A DNA stretch of 64,000 nucleotides from an uncultured Desulfobacter sp. (GCF_963665355.1 NZ_OY762229.1:1736001-1800000); one strand, 5' to 3'. Counted from the first letter of the stretch, positions 1-8,881 are shown. The notes: generated by a model not told the origin, from the sequence alone. Translations and numbers: made by a program.

Positions 1-57
1 GTTTATTTATAATGATTTCATGATCACCCCCCGGGGGTACAGCAAAAAGTACGACAT

Positions 58-1578
58 ATGAATGCTGACATAAAACAGGCAAAATGTATTGCCGTCCTGG
101 GTACAGGTTCCGATGTGGGCAAAAGCGTGGTGGCCACGGCCCTGTGCCGGATTTTTTCCGACAGCGGGTATAAAGTGGCTCCTTACAAGGCCCAGAATAT
201 GTCCAATAATTCCGGGGTCACCCCCGAAGGCCTTGAGATGGGACGGGCCCAGATTGTCCAGGCCGAAGCCGCCCGCATTGCCCCCCATGTGGATATGAAC
301 CCGGTACTGCTCAAGCCCGTGACCCAGGTCGGCTCCCAGGTGGTGCTGCTGGGAAAGGTGCACAAAGATCTATCTGCGGCGCAATATTACCGGGAAAAGG
401 CAAAACTCTGGAACACGGCCTGCGGCGCCCTGGACCGCCTGCGCCGGACCAATGATGTGGTGGTGCTGGAGGGGGCCGGATCCTGTGCTGAAGTCAACCT
501 CATGGCCCGGGATATCGTCAATCTGAAAATGGCAGCCTATGCCGGGGCCCCGGTGATTCTCACCGCCGACATCGACCGGGGCGGGGTGTTTGCCCAGATC
601 GTGGGAACACTGGCCTGTTTGAACAAGGCCGAACAGGATATGATCTCAGGCTTTATCATCAACCGGTTCCGGGGGGATATTGCCTTGTTCAAGGACGGGG
701 TGGACTGGATTGAAAAGAAAACCGGCAAACCGGTTTTCGGCGTGCTGCCCTGGGTGAACCACCACATCCCCAACGAGGATTCCGTGGTGATCGAACACTG
801 CACGGCCAAAACAGATCCTGTTCAAACGCCTACGGTGCTGGTGGTGCGTACGCCTCATATCTCCAACTTTACCGATTTTGATGCCCTGATGCAGGTGGAA
901 GGGCTGGGCGTGGATTTTGTGGAGCACCCAAGAAACCTGTCCGCCTACAAAGCCGTGATCCTACCCGGCTCCAAAAGCACCCGCAGTGATCTTCAATGGC
1001 TTGCCCGCACCGGCTGGACCCGGGAAATCCAAACCTATGCCCAAAAAGGAGGGCACATACTTGGCATCTGCGGCGGTTACCAGATGCTGGGCTCCAAGGT
1101 TTATGATCCCCAAGGCCTTGAAGGCCCTTGGGGAACCACCGATGGGTTGGGGCTTCTGCCTGTTGAAACTGTGCTCAAAGCCCCTAAGACCACTACAATC
1201 TCGGTGTTTGAATGGGAGGATGCTCCGGGCCTGGGCTATGAAATCCATATGGGCCGGACAGTGTCCTGCGGTCTGATCGATTCGGGCAAAGCAGCAAACA
1301 CGGGTCTTCTGCATGTGAAAGAGAGAAATCGCCAGAGTTGCACCGCTTTTGACGGAACCATGGCAGGCTCGGGCCGGATCATGGGCACTTACATGCACGG
1401 CTTTTTTGATTCCGCCCCCATTGTGAAAAAATGGCTTTCGCTTCTGGGCTTAAGCGACCTTGAGCCGCCTCAATCCTGCGGCCTTCAAGGTCGTGACAGT
1501 CAGTACAACATGATAGCCCGCCATTTTGCCGGACATGTGGATGTGGCTGCCATTTCAAACGCCATGAATCTCATGTAA
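58..1578 (+). CDS. cobQ: Cobyric acid synthase CobQ
   Basis: This enzyme amidates cobyrinic acid a,c-diamide at four side chains, using glutamine and ATP, in cytoplasmic cobalamin synthesis. The N-terminal half is a dethiobiotin-synthetase-like NTPase with the P-loop GTGSDVGKS at residues 16-24. The C-terminal half is a class I glutaminase with its nucleophile Cys338 in GICGGYQ and a His in YMHGFF near residue 446. The 506-residue length is normal for CobQ. The start lies only 57 bases into the window and its ribosome binding site is weak, so translation may be coupled to a gene outside the window. No other cobalamin gene is present here. The assignment is secure. Confidence 0.96.
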   Translation: MNADIKQAKCIAVLGTGSDVGKSVVATALCRIFSDSGYKVAPYKAQNMSNNSGVTPEGLEMGRAQIVQAEAARIAPHVDMNPVLLKPVTQVGSQVVLLGKVHKDLSAAQYYREKAKLWNTACGALDRLRRTNDVVVLEGAGSCAEVNLMARDIVNLKMAAYAGAPVILTADIDRGGVFAQIVGTLACLNKAEQDMISGFIINRFRGDIALFKDGVDWIEKKTGKPVFGVLPWVNHHIPNEDSVVIEHCTAKTDPVQTPTVLVVRTPHISNFTDFDALMQVEGLGVDFVEHPRNLSAYKAVILPGSKSTRSDLQWLARTGWTREIQTYAQKGGHILGICGGYQMLGSKVYDPQGLEGPWGTTDGLGLLPVETVLKAPKTTTISVFEWEDAPGLGYEIHMGRTVSCGLIDSGKAANTGLLHVKERNRQSCTAFDGTMAGSGRIMGTYMHGFFDSAPIVKKWLSLLGLSDLEPPQSCGLQGRDSQYNMIARHFAGHVDVAAISNAMNLM

Positions 1579-1779
1579 GGTTTTATAAGTTTCAATAATC
1601 TGTCATTTTAAAAATTTTCAGATTATGTATATAGTTGAGACTGGATGCAACAGTTATCAAAAAAGTGCCGTCTTAAGGTGGACCAAATTCACATTATTGT
1701 ATTTTGCCGCGACAACTGATCTGCCAAGAATTGTTTCATGAGCTTGGGGAAAAACACCAGATTACGAAAGGACCATTTG

Positions 1780-3279
1780 ATGATCGATATCAAATACAAA
1801 ATTATTCTGGCGTTCAGCTTTATTATTCTTTTACTTGCCGCAACGGGATTCTTTCTGATTCAAAGCATGGAGAGCCTTGCCAAGGAAACGGAAAATATTT
1901 ACAGGCACCCCTTTGCCGTCAGCAATGCCACACGCGACATCAGAATTCATATACTTTCCATCCAAAATGATCTTAAAGAGAGTATGCTTTCCAAAGGTGG
2001 AGAGTCCTTTGGTATCCAGGTGGAACGGATTTGTTTAAACGAAAACAAGATACGGGGACAATTTGAGCGAATTGAGGAACGGTTTTTAGGGGATAAACAA
2101 GATGTCAAGAAAATGATTCAGGCGTTTGACCGTTGGAAAACACAGTGCGAATCAATCGTTTCCTTAAAAAAAAAAGACATGAATGACCAGGCCTTGCGCA
2201 TGATGCAGGAGCAATTGCCCCAGACTGCGAAAGAGCTTGATGCGGCCATACAGTTCATTGCCGATTTTGCCAATGCAAAGGCCAGCGAGTTTTATACCAT
2301 GACACTGGAGCGCAAAAAGGGCTCATTGGCCACGTTCACCATATTGCTGGCAATGACCATTGCCGGTTCGTTGTTTATACTTTTTTACGTGGTCAGAAAT
2401 CATGATTCTTCCCAAAGGGAAATCATGCGCTATTTCCACCTCATTGATCAGAACATCATGTTGGCATCAACAGACAAGGAAGGCAAAATTCTGGATATCA
2501 GCAACGCCTTATGCCGATATCTTGGCGTAACGAAAAAAGCGATGATCGGAAAACCTTCCCGTTTTTTTATCGATGAAGAACAAGCAGACCTGGCAAGCGA
2601 AATCGTTACAGTGATCGAAACCGGAAGCAAATGGCAGGGAAATATCAAAAAAGTTTTTAACAACTTGGAGACACGTTGGATTAACCAGGCAATTCATCCG
2701 GTTTATAATGATAAATATGAGCTGTCATCCTATTCACATATTCTCAGCGATATTACGGATAAAAAGGTCCTTGAAGAGTTGTCCGTCACCGACAAGCTGA
2801 CCACGCTTCTGAATCGAAGATCCTTTGATGACGTGATTGAAAAAGAGATCCGCATGGCTTACAGGAGAGACTCTTTTTTGACGCTGGCCATGATGGATAT
2901 CGATTTTTTTAAACGGTACAACGACAATTACGGGCATCCTGCCGGTGATGATGTATTAATTCAGATGGCCGGGGTGCTCAAGAGGATTGTAAAACGTCCG
3001 GATGATTACCTGTTCCGTGTTGGAGGAGAAGAATTTGCCATTCTTTTCCCTGGGACCGACAGCTCCGGTTCCCTTAAGTTTCTCGAAAAGATCAGACAAA
3101 GTATTGAAGAACTGAAGATAATCCATCAGTATAGTGATGTCAGTGAACACATTACTGTATCCATTGGATCAAGGACATATAAAGGAACTGAAATACCCGA
3201 AAAAAACCAGTTTTACAGCCAGGCCGATCACTGTCTTTACGAAGCAAAGAAGCAGAGAAATAAAGTTGTAAGCCTTTAA
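1780..3279 (+). CDS. Membrane-anchored PAS-GGDEF diguanylate cyclase
   Basis: This protein is predicted to make cyclic di-GMP in response to an envelope or intracellular cue. It has a transmembrane helix near residues 8-28, a helical extracytoplasmic sensor of about 170 residues, a second membrane helix (LATFTILLAMTIAG), a PAS domain, and a C-terminal GGDEF domain with the active motif GGEEF. An inhibitory I-site (RPDD) lies exactly five residues before GGEEF, so product inhibition is expected. The frame is open to an earlier ATG at 1738, but the ATG at 1780 has AAAGGA seven bases upstream and places the membrane helix at the N-terminus, so I prefer it (499 residues). The ligand is unknown. 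Confidence 0.9.
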   Translation: MIDIKYKIILAFSFIILLLAATGFFLIQSMESLAKETENIYRHPFAVSNATRDIRIHILSIQNDLKESMLSKGGESFGIQVERICLNENKIRGQFERIEERFLGDKQDVKKMIQAFDRWKTQCESIVSLKKKDMNDQALRMMQEQLPQTAKELDAAIQFIADFANAKASEFYTMTLERKKGSLATFTILLAMTIAGSLFILFYVVRNHDSSQREIMRYFHLIDQNIMLASTDKEGKILDISNALCRYLGVTKKAMIGKPSRFFIDEEQADLASEIVTVIETGSKWQGNIKKVFNNLETRWINQAIHPVYNDKYELSSYSHILSDITDKKVLEELSVTDKLTTLLNRRSFDDVIEKEIRMAYRRDSFLTLAMMDIDFFKRYNDNYGHPAGDDVLIQMAGVLKRIVKRPDDYLFRVGGEEFAILFPGTDSSGSLKFLEKIRQSIEELKIIHQYSDVSEHITVSIGSRTYKGTEIPEKNQFYSQADHCLYEAKKQRNKVVSL

Positions 3280-3386
3280 ATGCTAAATTTTTTTTTTACA
3301 GATAAAAAAGAAGCGCCATGGACAAGGCACGAACAGTCGTTGAAAACTGGAACCAATCCGATTATCCGAAGAGAGCTTGAGGATTT

Positions 3387-3419
3387 AACAGCCCGGCATG
3401 CAGATCATGCCGGGCTGTT
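3387..3419. terminator. Perfect 14-bp inverted repeat, possible terminator
   Basis: The arms at 3387-3400 and 3406-3419 (AACAGCCCGGCATG and its complement) are perfectly complementary around a five-base loop, about 110 bases after the diguanylate cyclase stop. No T-run follows, so a classical intrinsic terminator is not certain. The hairpin lies inside an 88-codon open frame that I do not regard as a gene. Confidence 0.5.
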
Positions 3420-3551
3420 GAGCAGTGACGTTCTCAAAATCGCGCATGGGATGATTGCCGTGCATTGGGATGCCATAACGTCAGCCATACTTGAAGGCCC
3501 GTTGCAGGTGCCTAAATCCCGAATGCAAACCGCGCCCAGAGATTGAGAGAC

Positions 3552-3743
3552 TCATCTGTTCTGTTCAAACTGGAGACCCCGCCCGTCATCGCAGGGTTCA
3601 GGGCCTTCAGCATTGGGCCTTGCATGCTCTGCCCATGCCGGATCCGACATACAGGTATCCAGATCGTAGGCAGTGGAATTCATCTTTTGTACCTTCTGTT
3701 TCTTCATGGTATCTTCTGATTTTTTGCAGATTTTCTTTGGCAT
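3552..3743 (-). CDS. Small hypothetical protein, 63 aa
   Basis: I do not recognise this protein. The frame extends upstream to 3839, but the ATG at 3743 has AAGGAG in the ideal position, so the likely product has 63 residues. It begins with a lysine-rich segment (MPKKICKKSEDTMKKQK) and ends with a polar, acidic tail containing Trp, Cys and Pro. There is no signal peptide or membrane segment. It lies 76 bases downstream of the GntR-family regulator on the same strand and may be co-transcribed with it. The good ribosome binding site is the main evidence that it is real. Confidence 0.5.
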   Translation of the reverse strand: MPKKICKKSEDTMKKQKVQKMNSTAYDLDTCMSDPAWAEHARPNAEGPEPCDDGRGLQFEQNR

Positions 3744-3819
3744 ATCAACTCTCCTTTTTTTGTTTTTCAGGCCTAACATTAAAAATAAGGTGTCGGACCT
3801 GTGTTTGCAATGGGGAGAA

Positions 3820-4563
3820 TTATCTATTGTTTGAACCATTATCCCGGGTCGCTTCCTGGGTAATATAATGGGCGCACCGCTTTTCGGAAAAAGTCAGGTG
3901 CTCCGCCATGGCCGTGCGGGCTGCATTGGCATTGTGATCCCGAATGGCCGCGACAATACGTCTGTGATGATCAAATAAGAGTCTGGTATCATCGCCCAGG
4001 GCGTAAACATTGCGCCAGACACCGCGCTGGAAATCCTTCATGGCATCAAAAATCCCCTGCATGAGATGCAGCCAGATCACGTTGTGGGTGGCCCGGGCAA
4101 TCTGAAGGTGCAGCTTGGCATCCAGATCCTCAAGGGGTTTTTTGTCTTTGAGCTGGACGTCCATCCGGCAAAGGATCTCTTCCATTCGATCGATATCTTC
4201 TGGTGTGGCCCGTTCTGCCGCATAATAGGCTGTTAAAGCCTCTATGCCCTTGCGCACTTCGATCACCTCTAACGCGCGTTCCCTCTGGGTGCGGATAAGT
4301 TCACTCAAGGCATTGTCCTGATCGGCATCAATTAACGACTGCACCACCGTGCCGCCCCCCTGATATGACATCACCAGTCCCGAAGAAGCCAGCATGTTCA
4401 GGGCTTCGCGTACGGACGGCCTTGAAACACCGAACATCTGGGTCAGTTTCCGTTCCGGAGGCAGCTTGTCTCCGGGTGAAAACTCACCACGAAGGATGGA
4501 TTCACGAATCTGCTGCGCAATCTGGGATGAAATTTTTTTCGGTTTGATGGGTTTGAATGTCAT
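3820..4563 (-). CDS. GntR-family (FadR/LldR-type) transcriptional regulator
   Basis: This is a DNA-binding regulator, probably of the divergent lactate-oxidation genes. The N-terminal winged helix-turn-helix has the GntR signature (LRGEFSPGDKLPPERKL, then GVSRPSVREAL), and an all-helical FCD ligand domain follows. FadR-subfamily members beside lut/lld genes usually respond to lactate. Three in-frame ATGs exist (4608, 4584, 4563). The first lies inside a predicted operator at 4594-4610, so a later start is more likely. The ATG at 4563 directly precedes the conserved domain and has AGGA about ten bases upstream, giving 247 residues. The family is certain, but the ligand and regulon are inferred from position and operator-like sites. 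Confidence 0.88.
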   Translation of the reverse strand: MTFKPIKPKKISSQIAQQIRESILRGEFSPGDKLPPERKLTQMFGVSRPSVREALNMLASSGLVMSYQGGGTVVQSLIDADQDNALSELIRTQRERALEVIEVRKGIEALTAYYAAERATPEDIDRMEEILCRMDVQLKDKKPLEDLDAKLHLQIARATHNVIWLHLMQGIFDAMKDFQRGVWRNVYALGDDTRLLFDHHRRIVAAIRDHNANAARTAMAEHLTFSEKRCAHYITQEATRDNGSNNR

Positions 4564-4593
4564 GGGCGGTGTATCCTGGGTCATGGGTTTATA

Positions 4594-4610
4594 AATTTGT
4601 CTTACCATTT
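4594..4610. promoter_or_regulatory. Putative FadR/LldR-type operator, regulator side
   Basis: AATTTGTCTTACCATTT is close to the AATTGGTnnnACCAATT palindrome used by LldR/PdhR-type FadR-subfamily proteins, with two mismatches. It lies just upstream of the regulator's likely start and mirrors the site at 4761-4777, which suggests autoregulation and possible looping across about 150 bases. Confidence 0.55.
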
Positions 4611-4724
4611 AAATCATGGATAACTATTTTCAGCAATTCTTTTAATGGCTCGAAATAGAATATATTTGGGATGGGTAATTCAAGGAATATGCCTATATTC
4701 AATAAAATTGGCCTGACAAATTAA

Positions 4725-4751
4725 TTGACAATAAATCACATGTATTATAGT
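4725..4751 (+). promoter_or_regulatory. Putative promoter of the lactate oxidation genes
   Basis: TTGACA (4725-4730) and TATAGT (4746-4751) are separated by 15 bases, slightly short of the optimum. The predicted operator at 4761-4777 falls at about the transcription start, a position suited to repression. Confidence 0.4.
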
Positions 4752-4760
4752 GTGGCTAAA

Positions 4761-4777
4761 AATTGGTAAGACAAATT
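4761..4777. promoter_or_regulatory. Putative FadR/LldR-type operator, lut side
   Basis: AATTGGTAAGACAAATT matches AATTGGTnnnACCAATT with one mismatch. It lies 20 bases upstream of the LutC-like start codon, in the divergent intergenic region shared with the GntR-family regulator. Confidence 0.65.
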
Positions 4778-4797
4778 ATATTTTCAAAGGAGGACGC

Positions 4798-5346
4798 ATG
4801 TACGATCACTTCAAGTCCAAGGCGGAAGGTGTGAGCGCGGAGGTGTTCCGCTTTCCCGGCCGGGGTGCTGCCATGGATTTTATTATGGGTGTCATAAAAC
4901 AGGAGCAGGTCAGTGACACACCCGGACATTATGCGGTGGTGGCGGAGTGTCCTTTTTTTGAAAATGTGGATAAAGAGGTATTGAATCAGATCCCAGGACT
5001 CTTTTTTGACATCAGCCGGGAACGGGCCGGCAACGCCAGCATTGGTATCAGCCAGGTTGATTGGGCCCTGGCTGATACCGGCACACTGGTACAGGATGCC
5101 ACATCCATTGATAAACGGCTGGTCTCTACTCTGCCTGAAATTCATATCGCATTGATTGGCTCAAACAACCTGCTTCCGAATATGGCTTCCTTAATGGAAA
5201 AACTGAACCCGCAACAGATGAATTATATTGCCATGATGACCGGCCCCAGCCGCACGGCTGACATCGAACGGGTTCTGACCATCGGCGTCCACGGCCCCAA
5301 ACGGCTGATTATTGTTCTGGTAGACGATCTGGGAGGGTGTAACTGA
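4798..5346 (+). CDS. lutC: LutC-like LUD-domain lactate utilisation protein
   Basis: This is the small subunit of the LutABC/LldEFG-type non-flavin L-lactate oxidase complex. The 182-residue protein is a single LUD (DUF162) domain; typical features include the DWALADTGTLVQD segment and the ending TGPSRTADIERVLTIGVHGP. The ATG at 4798 has a strong AAAGGAGG. The frame is open upstream to 4750, but that would include the operator. The gene runs straight into the next one, with stop and start codons overlapping (TGATGG). A paired LUD gene plus a fused FeS/LUD/CCG gene is known in Desulfovibrio as a lactate dehydrogenase. The exact biochemical role of LutC is not visible from sequence. Confidence 0.87.
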   Translation: MYDHFKSKAEGVSAEVFRFPGRGAAMDFIMGVIKQEQVSDTPGHYAVVAECPFFENVDKEVLNQIPGLFFDISRERAGNASIGISQVDWALADTGTLVQDATSIDKRLVSTLPEIHIALIGSNNLLPNMASLMEKLNPQQMNYIAMMTGPSRTADIERVLTIGVHGPKRLIIVLVDDLGGCN

Positions 5347-7484
5347 TGGAACAAAAATTCAAACAATCCATAGACCGCGCCATAAACGACGCGAACCTGA
5401 CCGGAGCCCTGGGCAAATTTTCAGAAGATTATAAGGTCAATCGAGCCAGGGCCTATGAGGGCATTGATTTCGAAGACCTTCGCAGCACCATTGCCCAACG
5501 GAAAGCCTATGCTGCCCAGCACCTGGACGAACTGTGCGCTATGTTCAAGGAAAATGCCGAAAATGCGGGGGCCAAGGTTTTTCTGGCCAAAACGCCGGCC
5601 CATGTGCGCGATTATATCCTCAAGGTTGCCAGGGAAAATAACGTCAAAACCGTTGTCAAATCCAAATCCATGGCCACGGAAGAGATCCACCTGAACGCGC
5701 ACCTGGAAAAGGCAGGAATCAGCGTGGGCGAAACCGATCTGGGCGAATGGATCATCCAGCTGGCCGGACAAAGGCCCTCGCACATGGTCATGCCGGCTAT
5801 TCACCTGACCCGTGAAGAGGTGGCGGATATCTTCAGCAAGGAAGTTGATGAACGGCTTTCCACGGACATTCCCCGCCTGGTTGCCGTGGCCCGAAATGAG
5901 CTGCGCGCCAAATTCCTCAAGGCCGACATGGGCATTTCCGGCGCCAACATGGCCGTGGCCGAAACCGGTACGCTGACCATCGTCACCAACGAGGGCAATG
6001 CCCGGCTGGTCACCTCGCTGCCCAGAATTCATGTGGCTGTGGTGGGTGTTGAAAAAATCGTGGAGAAACTTGCCGACATCGTTCCAATTCTGCGGGCCCT
6101 GCCCCGAAGTGCCACCGCACAACAGCTCACCAGCTATGTGACCATGATCACCGGCCGGACACCCAATGAAGACGGCTCCATGAAAGACCTTCATATTGTG
6201 CTCATGGACAACCGCCGGTCCGAGATGGCTGCCGATCCCAAATTCAAGCAGGCCATGCAGTGCATCCGTTGCGCCTCTTGTCTGAATGTCTGCCCGATTT
6301 TCCGTCTTGTTGGAGGGCATGTGTTCGGCAAGGTCTACACGGGCGGTATCGGAACCATCCTGACAGCCTGGTATGATCAGTTCAAAAGTGCCGAAGATAT
6401 CCAGGGGCTGTGTATCCAGTGCGGTGCGTGTAAGGACGTCTGTCCGGGCAAGATAGACATTCCCGCATTGATCATGGAGATTCGCAGGCGCCTGGTCAAC
6501 GATCAGGGCATCCCCGGGGTGACAAAATCCATCTACAAAGTGGTGAATAACCGCCGTCTGTTCCACAGTATGCTGCGCACGGCGTCATTGGCCGGAAAGC
6601 CCTTCACCAAAGGCAGATTTATCCGTCATCTGCCTTTTTTTCTCTCCGATCTCACCCATGACCGAAGCCTGCCTGCCATTGCGGCCAAGCCGTTCCGCGA
6701 TGTATTCAAGACCATCAAGCAGCCTGACTGCCGGGAAAAAGTTGTATTTTACGCCGGATGCCTGATTGATTTTGCCTACCCTGAAATGGGGGAAGCCGTG
6801 GTCAAAATCCTGAATAAGGCAGGCATTGAGGTGCTTTTTCCGGAAAAGCAGACCTGCTGTGGTGCGCCTGCCCGTTACAACGGGGCTTACGAGGTTGCGG
6901 CCAACAATGCCGAGGATAATATAGAGGCCCTTCTTGAAAACAGTGATGCAAGGTATGTGATCTGTGCCTGTCCCACCTGCACGGTGGCCCTGGACCGGGA
7001 GTTTATTGACACCTTTGAATCCATCGGCAAACATGACAAGGTCGCCAAAGCAAAACAACTTGCCGGTAAAGTCATTGATTTTTCAACCCTGGTGAAAAAG
7101 CTGGTTGATGAAGAACGCCTGACCTTGAGCGCGGGTGAGCAGTTGGGTAAAATCACCTATCATGATTCCTGTCACCTCAAACGCACCCTGAAAGCAGAGC
7201 AACCCCCGCGTCAACTGCTGACCCAAAGCGGTTTTGCGCTGGCAGAGATGTTTGAGTGTGACACCTGCTGCGGCATGGGCGGGTCCTATTCCCTGAAACT
7301 ACCCAAAATTTCAGGCTCAATTCTTACCCGCAAGCTCACCAACATTAAAAACACCGGCGCCGGCGCGGTGGCCATGGATTGCCCCGGCTGTGTCATGCAG
7401 ATCAGGGGAGGATTGGATCAGGATGGTGCTGATATCAAAGTGTATCATACGGCGGAACTGATTGCCGGGCAACTCAAAGACTAA
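5346..7484 (+). CDS. LutB-LutA fusion: LUD/4Fe-4S/CCG lactate oxidase subunit
   Basis: This is the large iron-sulfur subunit of L-lactate oxidation to pyruvate and combines the parts that are LutB and LutA in Bacillus. An LUD domain spans roughly residues 60-300. Two 4Fe-4S motifs follow (CIRCASCLNVCPIF near 305 and CIQCGACKDVCPG near 357). Two CCG cysteine-rich domains complete it, with CCGAPARYNG near 504 and CPTC near 540, then CCGMGGSYS near 640 and CPGC near 679. All ligand cysteines are present in 712 residues. Its start overlaps the lutC stop, so the two are translationally coupled. There is no membrane segment; the electron acceptor is unknown and is probably a quinone-linked or Hdr-type carrier. 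Confidence 0.88.
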   Translation: MEQKFKQSIDRAINDANLTGALGKFSEDYKVNRARAYEGIDFEDLRSTIAQRKAYAAQHLDELCAMFKENAENAGAKVFLAKTPAHVRDYILKVARENNVKTVVKSKSMATEEIHLNAHLEKAGISVGETDLGEWIIQLAGQRPSHMVMPAIHLTREEVADIFSKEVDERLSTDIPRLVAVARNELRAKFLKADMGISGANMAVAETGTLTIVTNEGNARLVTSLPRIHVAVVGVEKIVEKLADIVPILRALPRSATAQQLTSYVTMITGRTPNEDGSMKDLHIVLMDNRRSEMAADPKFKQAMQCIRCASCLNVCPIFRLVGGHVFGKVYTGGIGTILTAWYDQFKSAEDIQGLCIQCGACKDVCPGKIDIPALIMEIRRRLVNDQGIPGVTKSIYKVVNNRRLFHSMLRTASLAGKPFTKGRFIRHLPFFLSDLTHDRSLPAIAAKPFRDVFKTIKQPDCREKVVFYAGCLIDFAYPEMGEAVVKILNKAGIEVLFPEKQTCCGAPARYNGAYEVAANNAEDNIEALLENSDARYVICACPTCTVALDREFIDTFESIGKHDKVAKAKQLAGKVIDFSTLVKKLVDEERLTLSAGEQLGKITYHDSCHLKRTLKAEQPPRQLLTQSGFALAEMFECDTCCGMGGSYSLKLPKISGSILTRKLTNIKNTGAGAVAMDCPGCVMQIRGGLDQDGADIKVYHTAELIAGQLKD

Positions 7485-7509
7485 AACGATACGCGAATTT
7501 TACCCGATA

Positions 7510-7554
7510 ATCCCCCGGCTGCGGAGAAATAGAAAAAAATGTGCGACCGGGGGA
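7510..7554. terminator. GC-rich inverted repeat between converging genes
   Basis: ATCCCCCGGCTGCG at 7510-7523 can pair with GCGACCGGGGGAT at 7543-7555, with one mismatch. It lies just after the LutB-LutA stop and just beyond the 3' end of the opposing PilZ gene, so it could terminate both. T-runs are poor, hence the low confidence. Confidence 0.4.
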
Positions 7555-7560
7555 TGCCGG

Positions 7561-7887
7561 CTAATAATATACGGGCTCGGCATATTCAATGCCGTACCCG
7601 TACTGGCCTCTCGGGTGTGAGGTGCCCAGCTCCGTGGACCATTTCACATAACCGGTATAGTTTTCGTATTTCTCAACGCCTTTTGAGGCCTTGTCGTAAT
7701 TTTTAATCCTGATATAAACCTGCTGGCCGATGTCCATTTTTTCGTCCGAGATCAGGTAATTACCTCCGCTGCTGTAATTGTACATGCCTGCATCGTAGTA
7801 ACTACCCTGGTCTTCGTATCTGTAAACATAGGCCGGGTTGTTACATTCCATGCGCATATATTTGCGTTTTTCAGAATAACGATCCAT
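7561..7887 (-). CDS. PilZ-domain protein, putative c-di-GMP receptor
   Basis: This single-domain protein of 108 residues probably binds cyclic di-GMP. The two PilZ signature motifs are visible: RKYMR near the N-terminus (RxxxR) and NYSSGG about 30 residues later (NxSxxG). The rest is rich in Tyr and Gly and fits a short beta barrel. The ATG at 7887 has AAAGGAG at good spacing. It has no partner domain and is transcribed alone, towards the lactate genes. The diguanylate cyclases elsewhere in the window could supply its ligand, but its target is unknown. Confidence 0.75.
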   Translation of the reverse strand: MDRYSEKRKYMRMECNNPAYVYRYEDQGSYYDAGMYNYSSGGNYLISDEKMDIGQQVYIRIKNYDKASKGVEKYENYTGYVKWSTELGTSHPRGQYGYGIEYAEPVYY

Positions 7888-7907
7888 TTTAAATCTCCTT
7901 TATTTTA

Positions 7908-7996
7908 GAGAAAGTCTGTATGACCCGCACAGATCTTTCCATCTTCGTTGTGGGCCGAACCTGGCGGTTGATGTCCGGCCAGCCCATGGCCGTTAT
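7908..7996 (-). repeat. Dispersed repeat family A, copy 1 (with nearby partial copy)
   Basis: In the reverse orientation this matches four other intergenic copies in the window. The shared blocks are GCCATGGGCTGA, a GACATATCAGCTG-like block, CCCACAACGAAGGTTGAAAG, AGATCT and CTTTCATATAAA. A further partial piece (CAACCTTTGTTCCGGAC) lies at about 8029-8045. Copies 1 and 2 face each other across about 280 bases. Confidence 0.65.
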
Positions 7997-8275
7997 TTGA
8001 AATCCCGGGAGAATCTATCCTGGGATTTCAACCTTTGTTCCGGACTTTCGTCCAGGTGAAAGACCACGTCACTTGCGAGCTTGTTATTCAATCATTTTGC
8101 AAATGGTATGAAGAGCACCAGTCGTAATTAGAATCAAATTGAGTTATTACCAGCTGTGGAAGATCAGAAGTGTATAAAACTATATCAGGAGAGATTACTA
8201 ACCCTAGTACATTGAATATTTTATCTTGAGTCAAGGCGGACAGGTGAAATACAATCCTGGATGAAATTACCCGTA
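7997..8275. other. Intergenic segment between two inverted repeat-A copies
   Basis: I see no gene here. It contains a hairpin-like TGAAATCCCGGG...TGGGATTTCA at about 7998-8030, then unstructured AT-rich sequence. The frames on both strands are short and have no ribosome binding site. Confidence 0.4.
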
Positions 8276-8372
8276 TAACGGCCATGGGCCGAGCCAGACA
8301 TATCATCTGTCAGGCTTCGACCCACAACAAAGGTTGAAAGATCTTAGTAACTTACCCAGTCTTTCATATAAA
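8276..8372 (+). repeat. Dispersed repeat family A, copy 2
   Basis: This is the forward-orientation copy. It starts AACGGCCATGGGCCGAGCC, continues with CCCACAACAAAGGTTGAAAG and ATCTTAGTAACTTACCCAG, and ends CTTTCATATAAA. The central CTTAGTAACTTACCCAG is shared with copy 3 at 47.2 kb. Confidence 0.7.
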
Positions 8373-8419
8373 CAAATGAATTAATCTACCCAAAAAAGAG
8401 CTTCATAGTCCGAGCTGTT

Positions 8420-8645
8420 TCAATTATTCCGCTTCAAAAAAAGGGGGAATTCAAATTTTATCCATACAATCATGGTGGCCAGTGAAAAGATACTGTTTGT
8501 AAGCCAGGCGCTGATTCCCGGAGAAAGTATTTTCCCATGCCCTAAAGAGACACAGAAACTGTGAAGTATCCTGTATAAAAAGGCCAGGACAAGCCCTGTG
8601 GTAATCCCGACGGCAAGATTGTTTTTTACAAAGGGTCTGGTGCCG
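8420..8645 (-). pseudogene. LptG/LptF-type permease, C-terminal remnant
   Basis: Reading the minus strand from about 8645 to a TGA at 8420-8422 gives an open C-terminal fragment of about 75 residues. It has two membrane helices (NNLAVGITTGLVLAFLY and AWLTNSIFSLATMIV) separated by a SLGHGKILSPG turn. This is the typical last part of LptF/LptG permeases of the LPS export ABC transporter. There is no start codon and no upstream domain. Its higher-coordinate edge abuts the PAP2 remnant on the opposite strand at about 8645. The LptG-versus-LptF choice is not secure. Confidence 0.5.
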
Positions 8646-8649
8646 ATGG

Positions 8650-8881
8650 TTACTATCTCATGGCCCCGTTCTTTATTTTTTATGCGATGGGCAAAAAGCG
8701 GCAGGCATATTTATTTCTGTGAGTTGGCCTGATTTACGGTACGTTAATGGGATTGGGAAGGATTGTTCAAGGTGCTCACTTTGCCAGTGATGTTCTCTGG
8801 TCCGCCGGCTTTGTCTACTATACCGGATTAAGTCTTGCCAAGGCTCTTCGGCTGACCCAGAATGCCGGGGGCGCGACATAA
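8650..8881 (+). pseudogene. PAP2-family phosphatase, C-terminal remnant
   Basis: This plus-strand frame, ending with a TAA at 8879-8881, encodes the last part of a membrane PAP2 phosphatase. It carries the characteristic block GLGRIVQGAHFASDVLWSAG, which holds the catalytic Arg and His of the third phosphatase motif, and then a final helix. An in-frame TGA interrupts it at about 8717-8719, just before VGLIYGTLMG. The earlier motifs are absent. It is a decayed fragment that meets the lptG-like remnant head to head. Confidence 0.6.

Noticed and set aside
3280-3546. 88-codon open frame after the diguanylate cyclase
   Set aside because: It contains a perfect 28-base hairpin (3387-3419), has no ribosome binding site and no recognisable sequence. 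I treat the region as a 3' region with a possible terminator. A 20-codon frame at 3318-3380 was also dismissed for lack of support.
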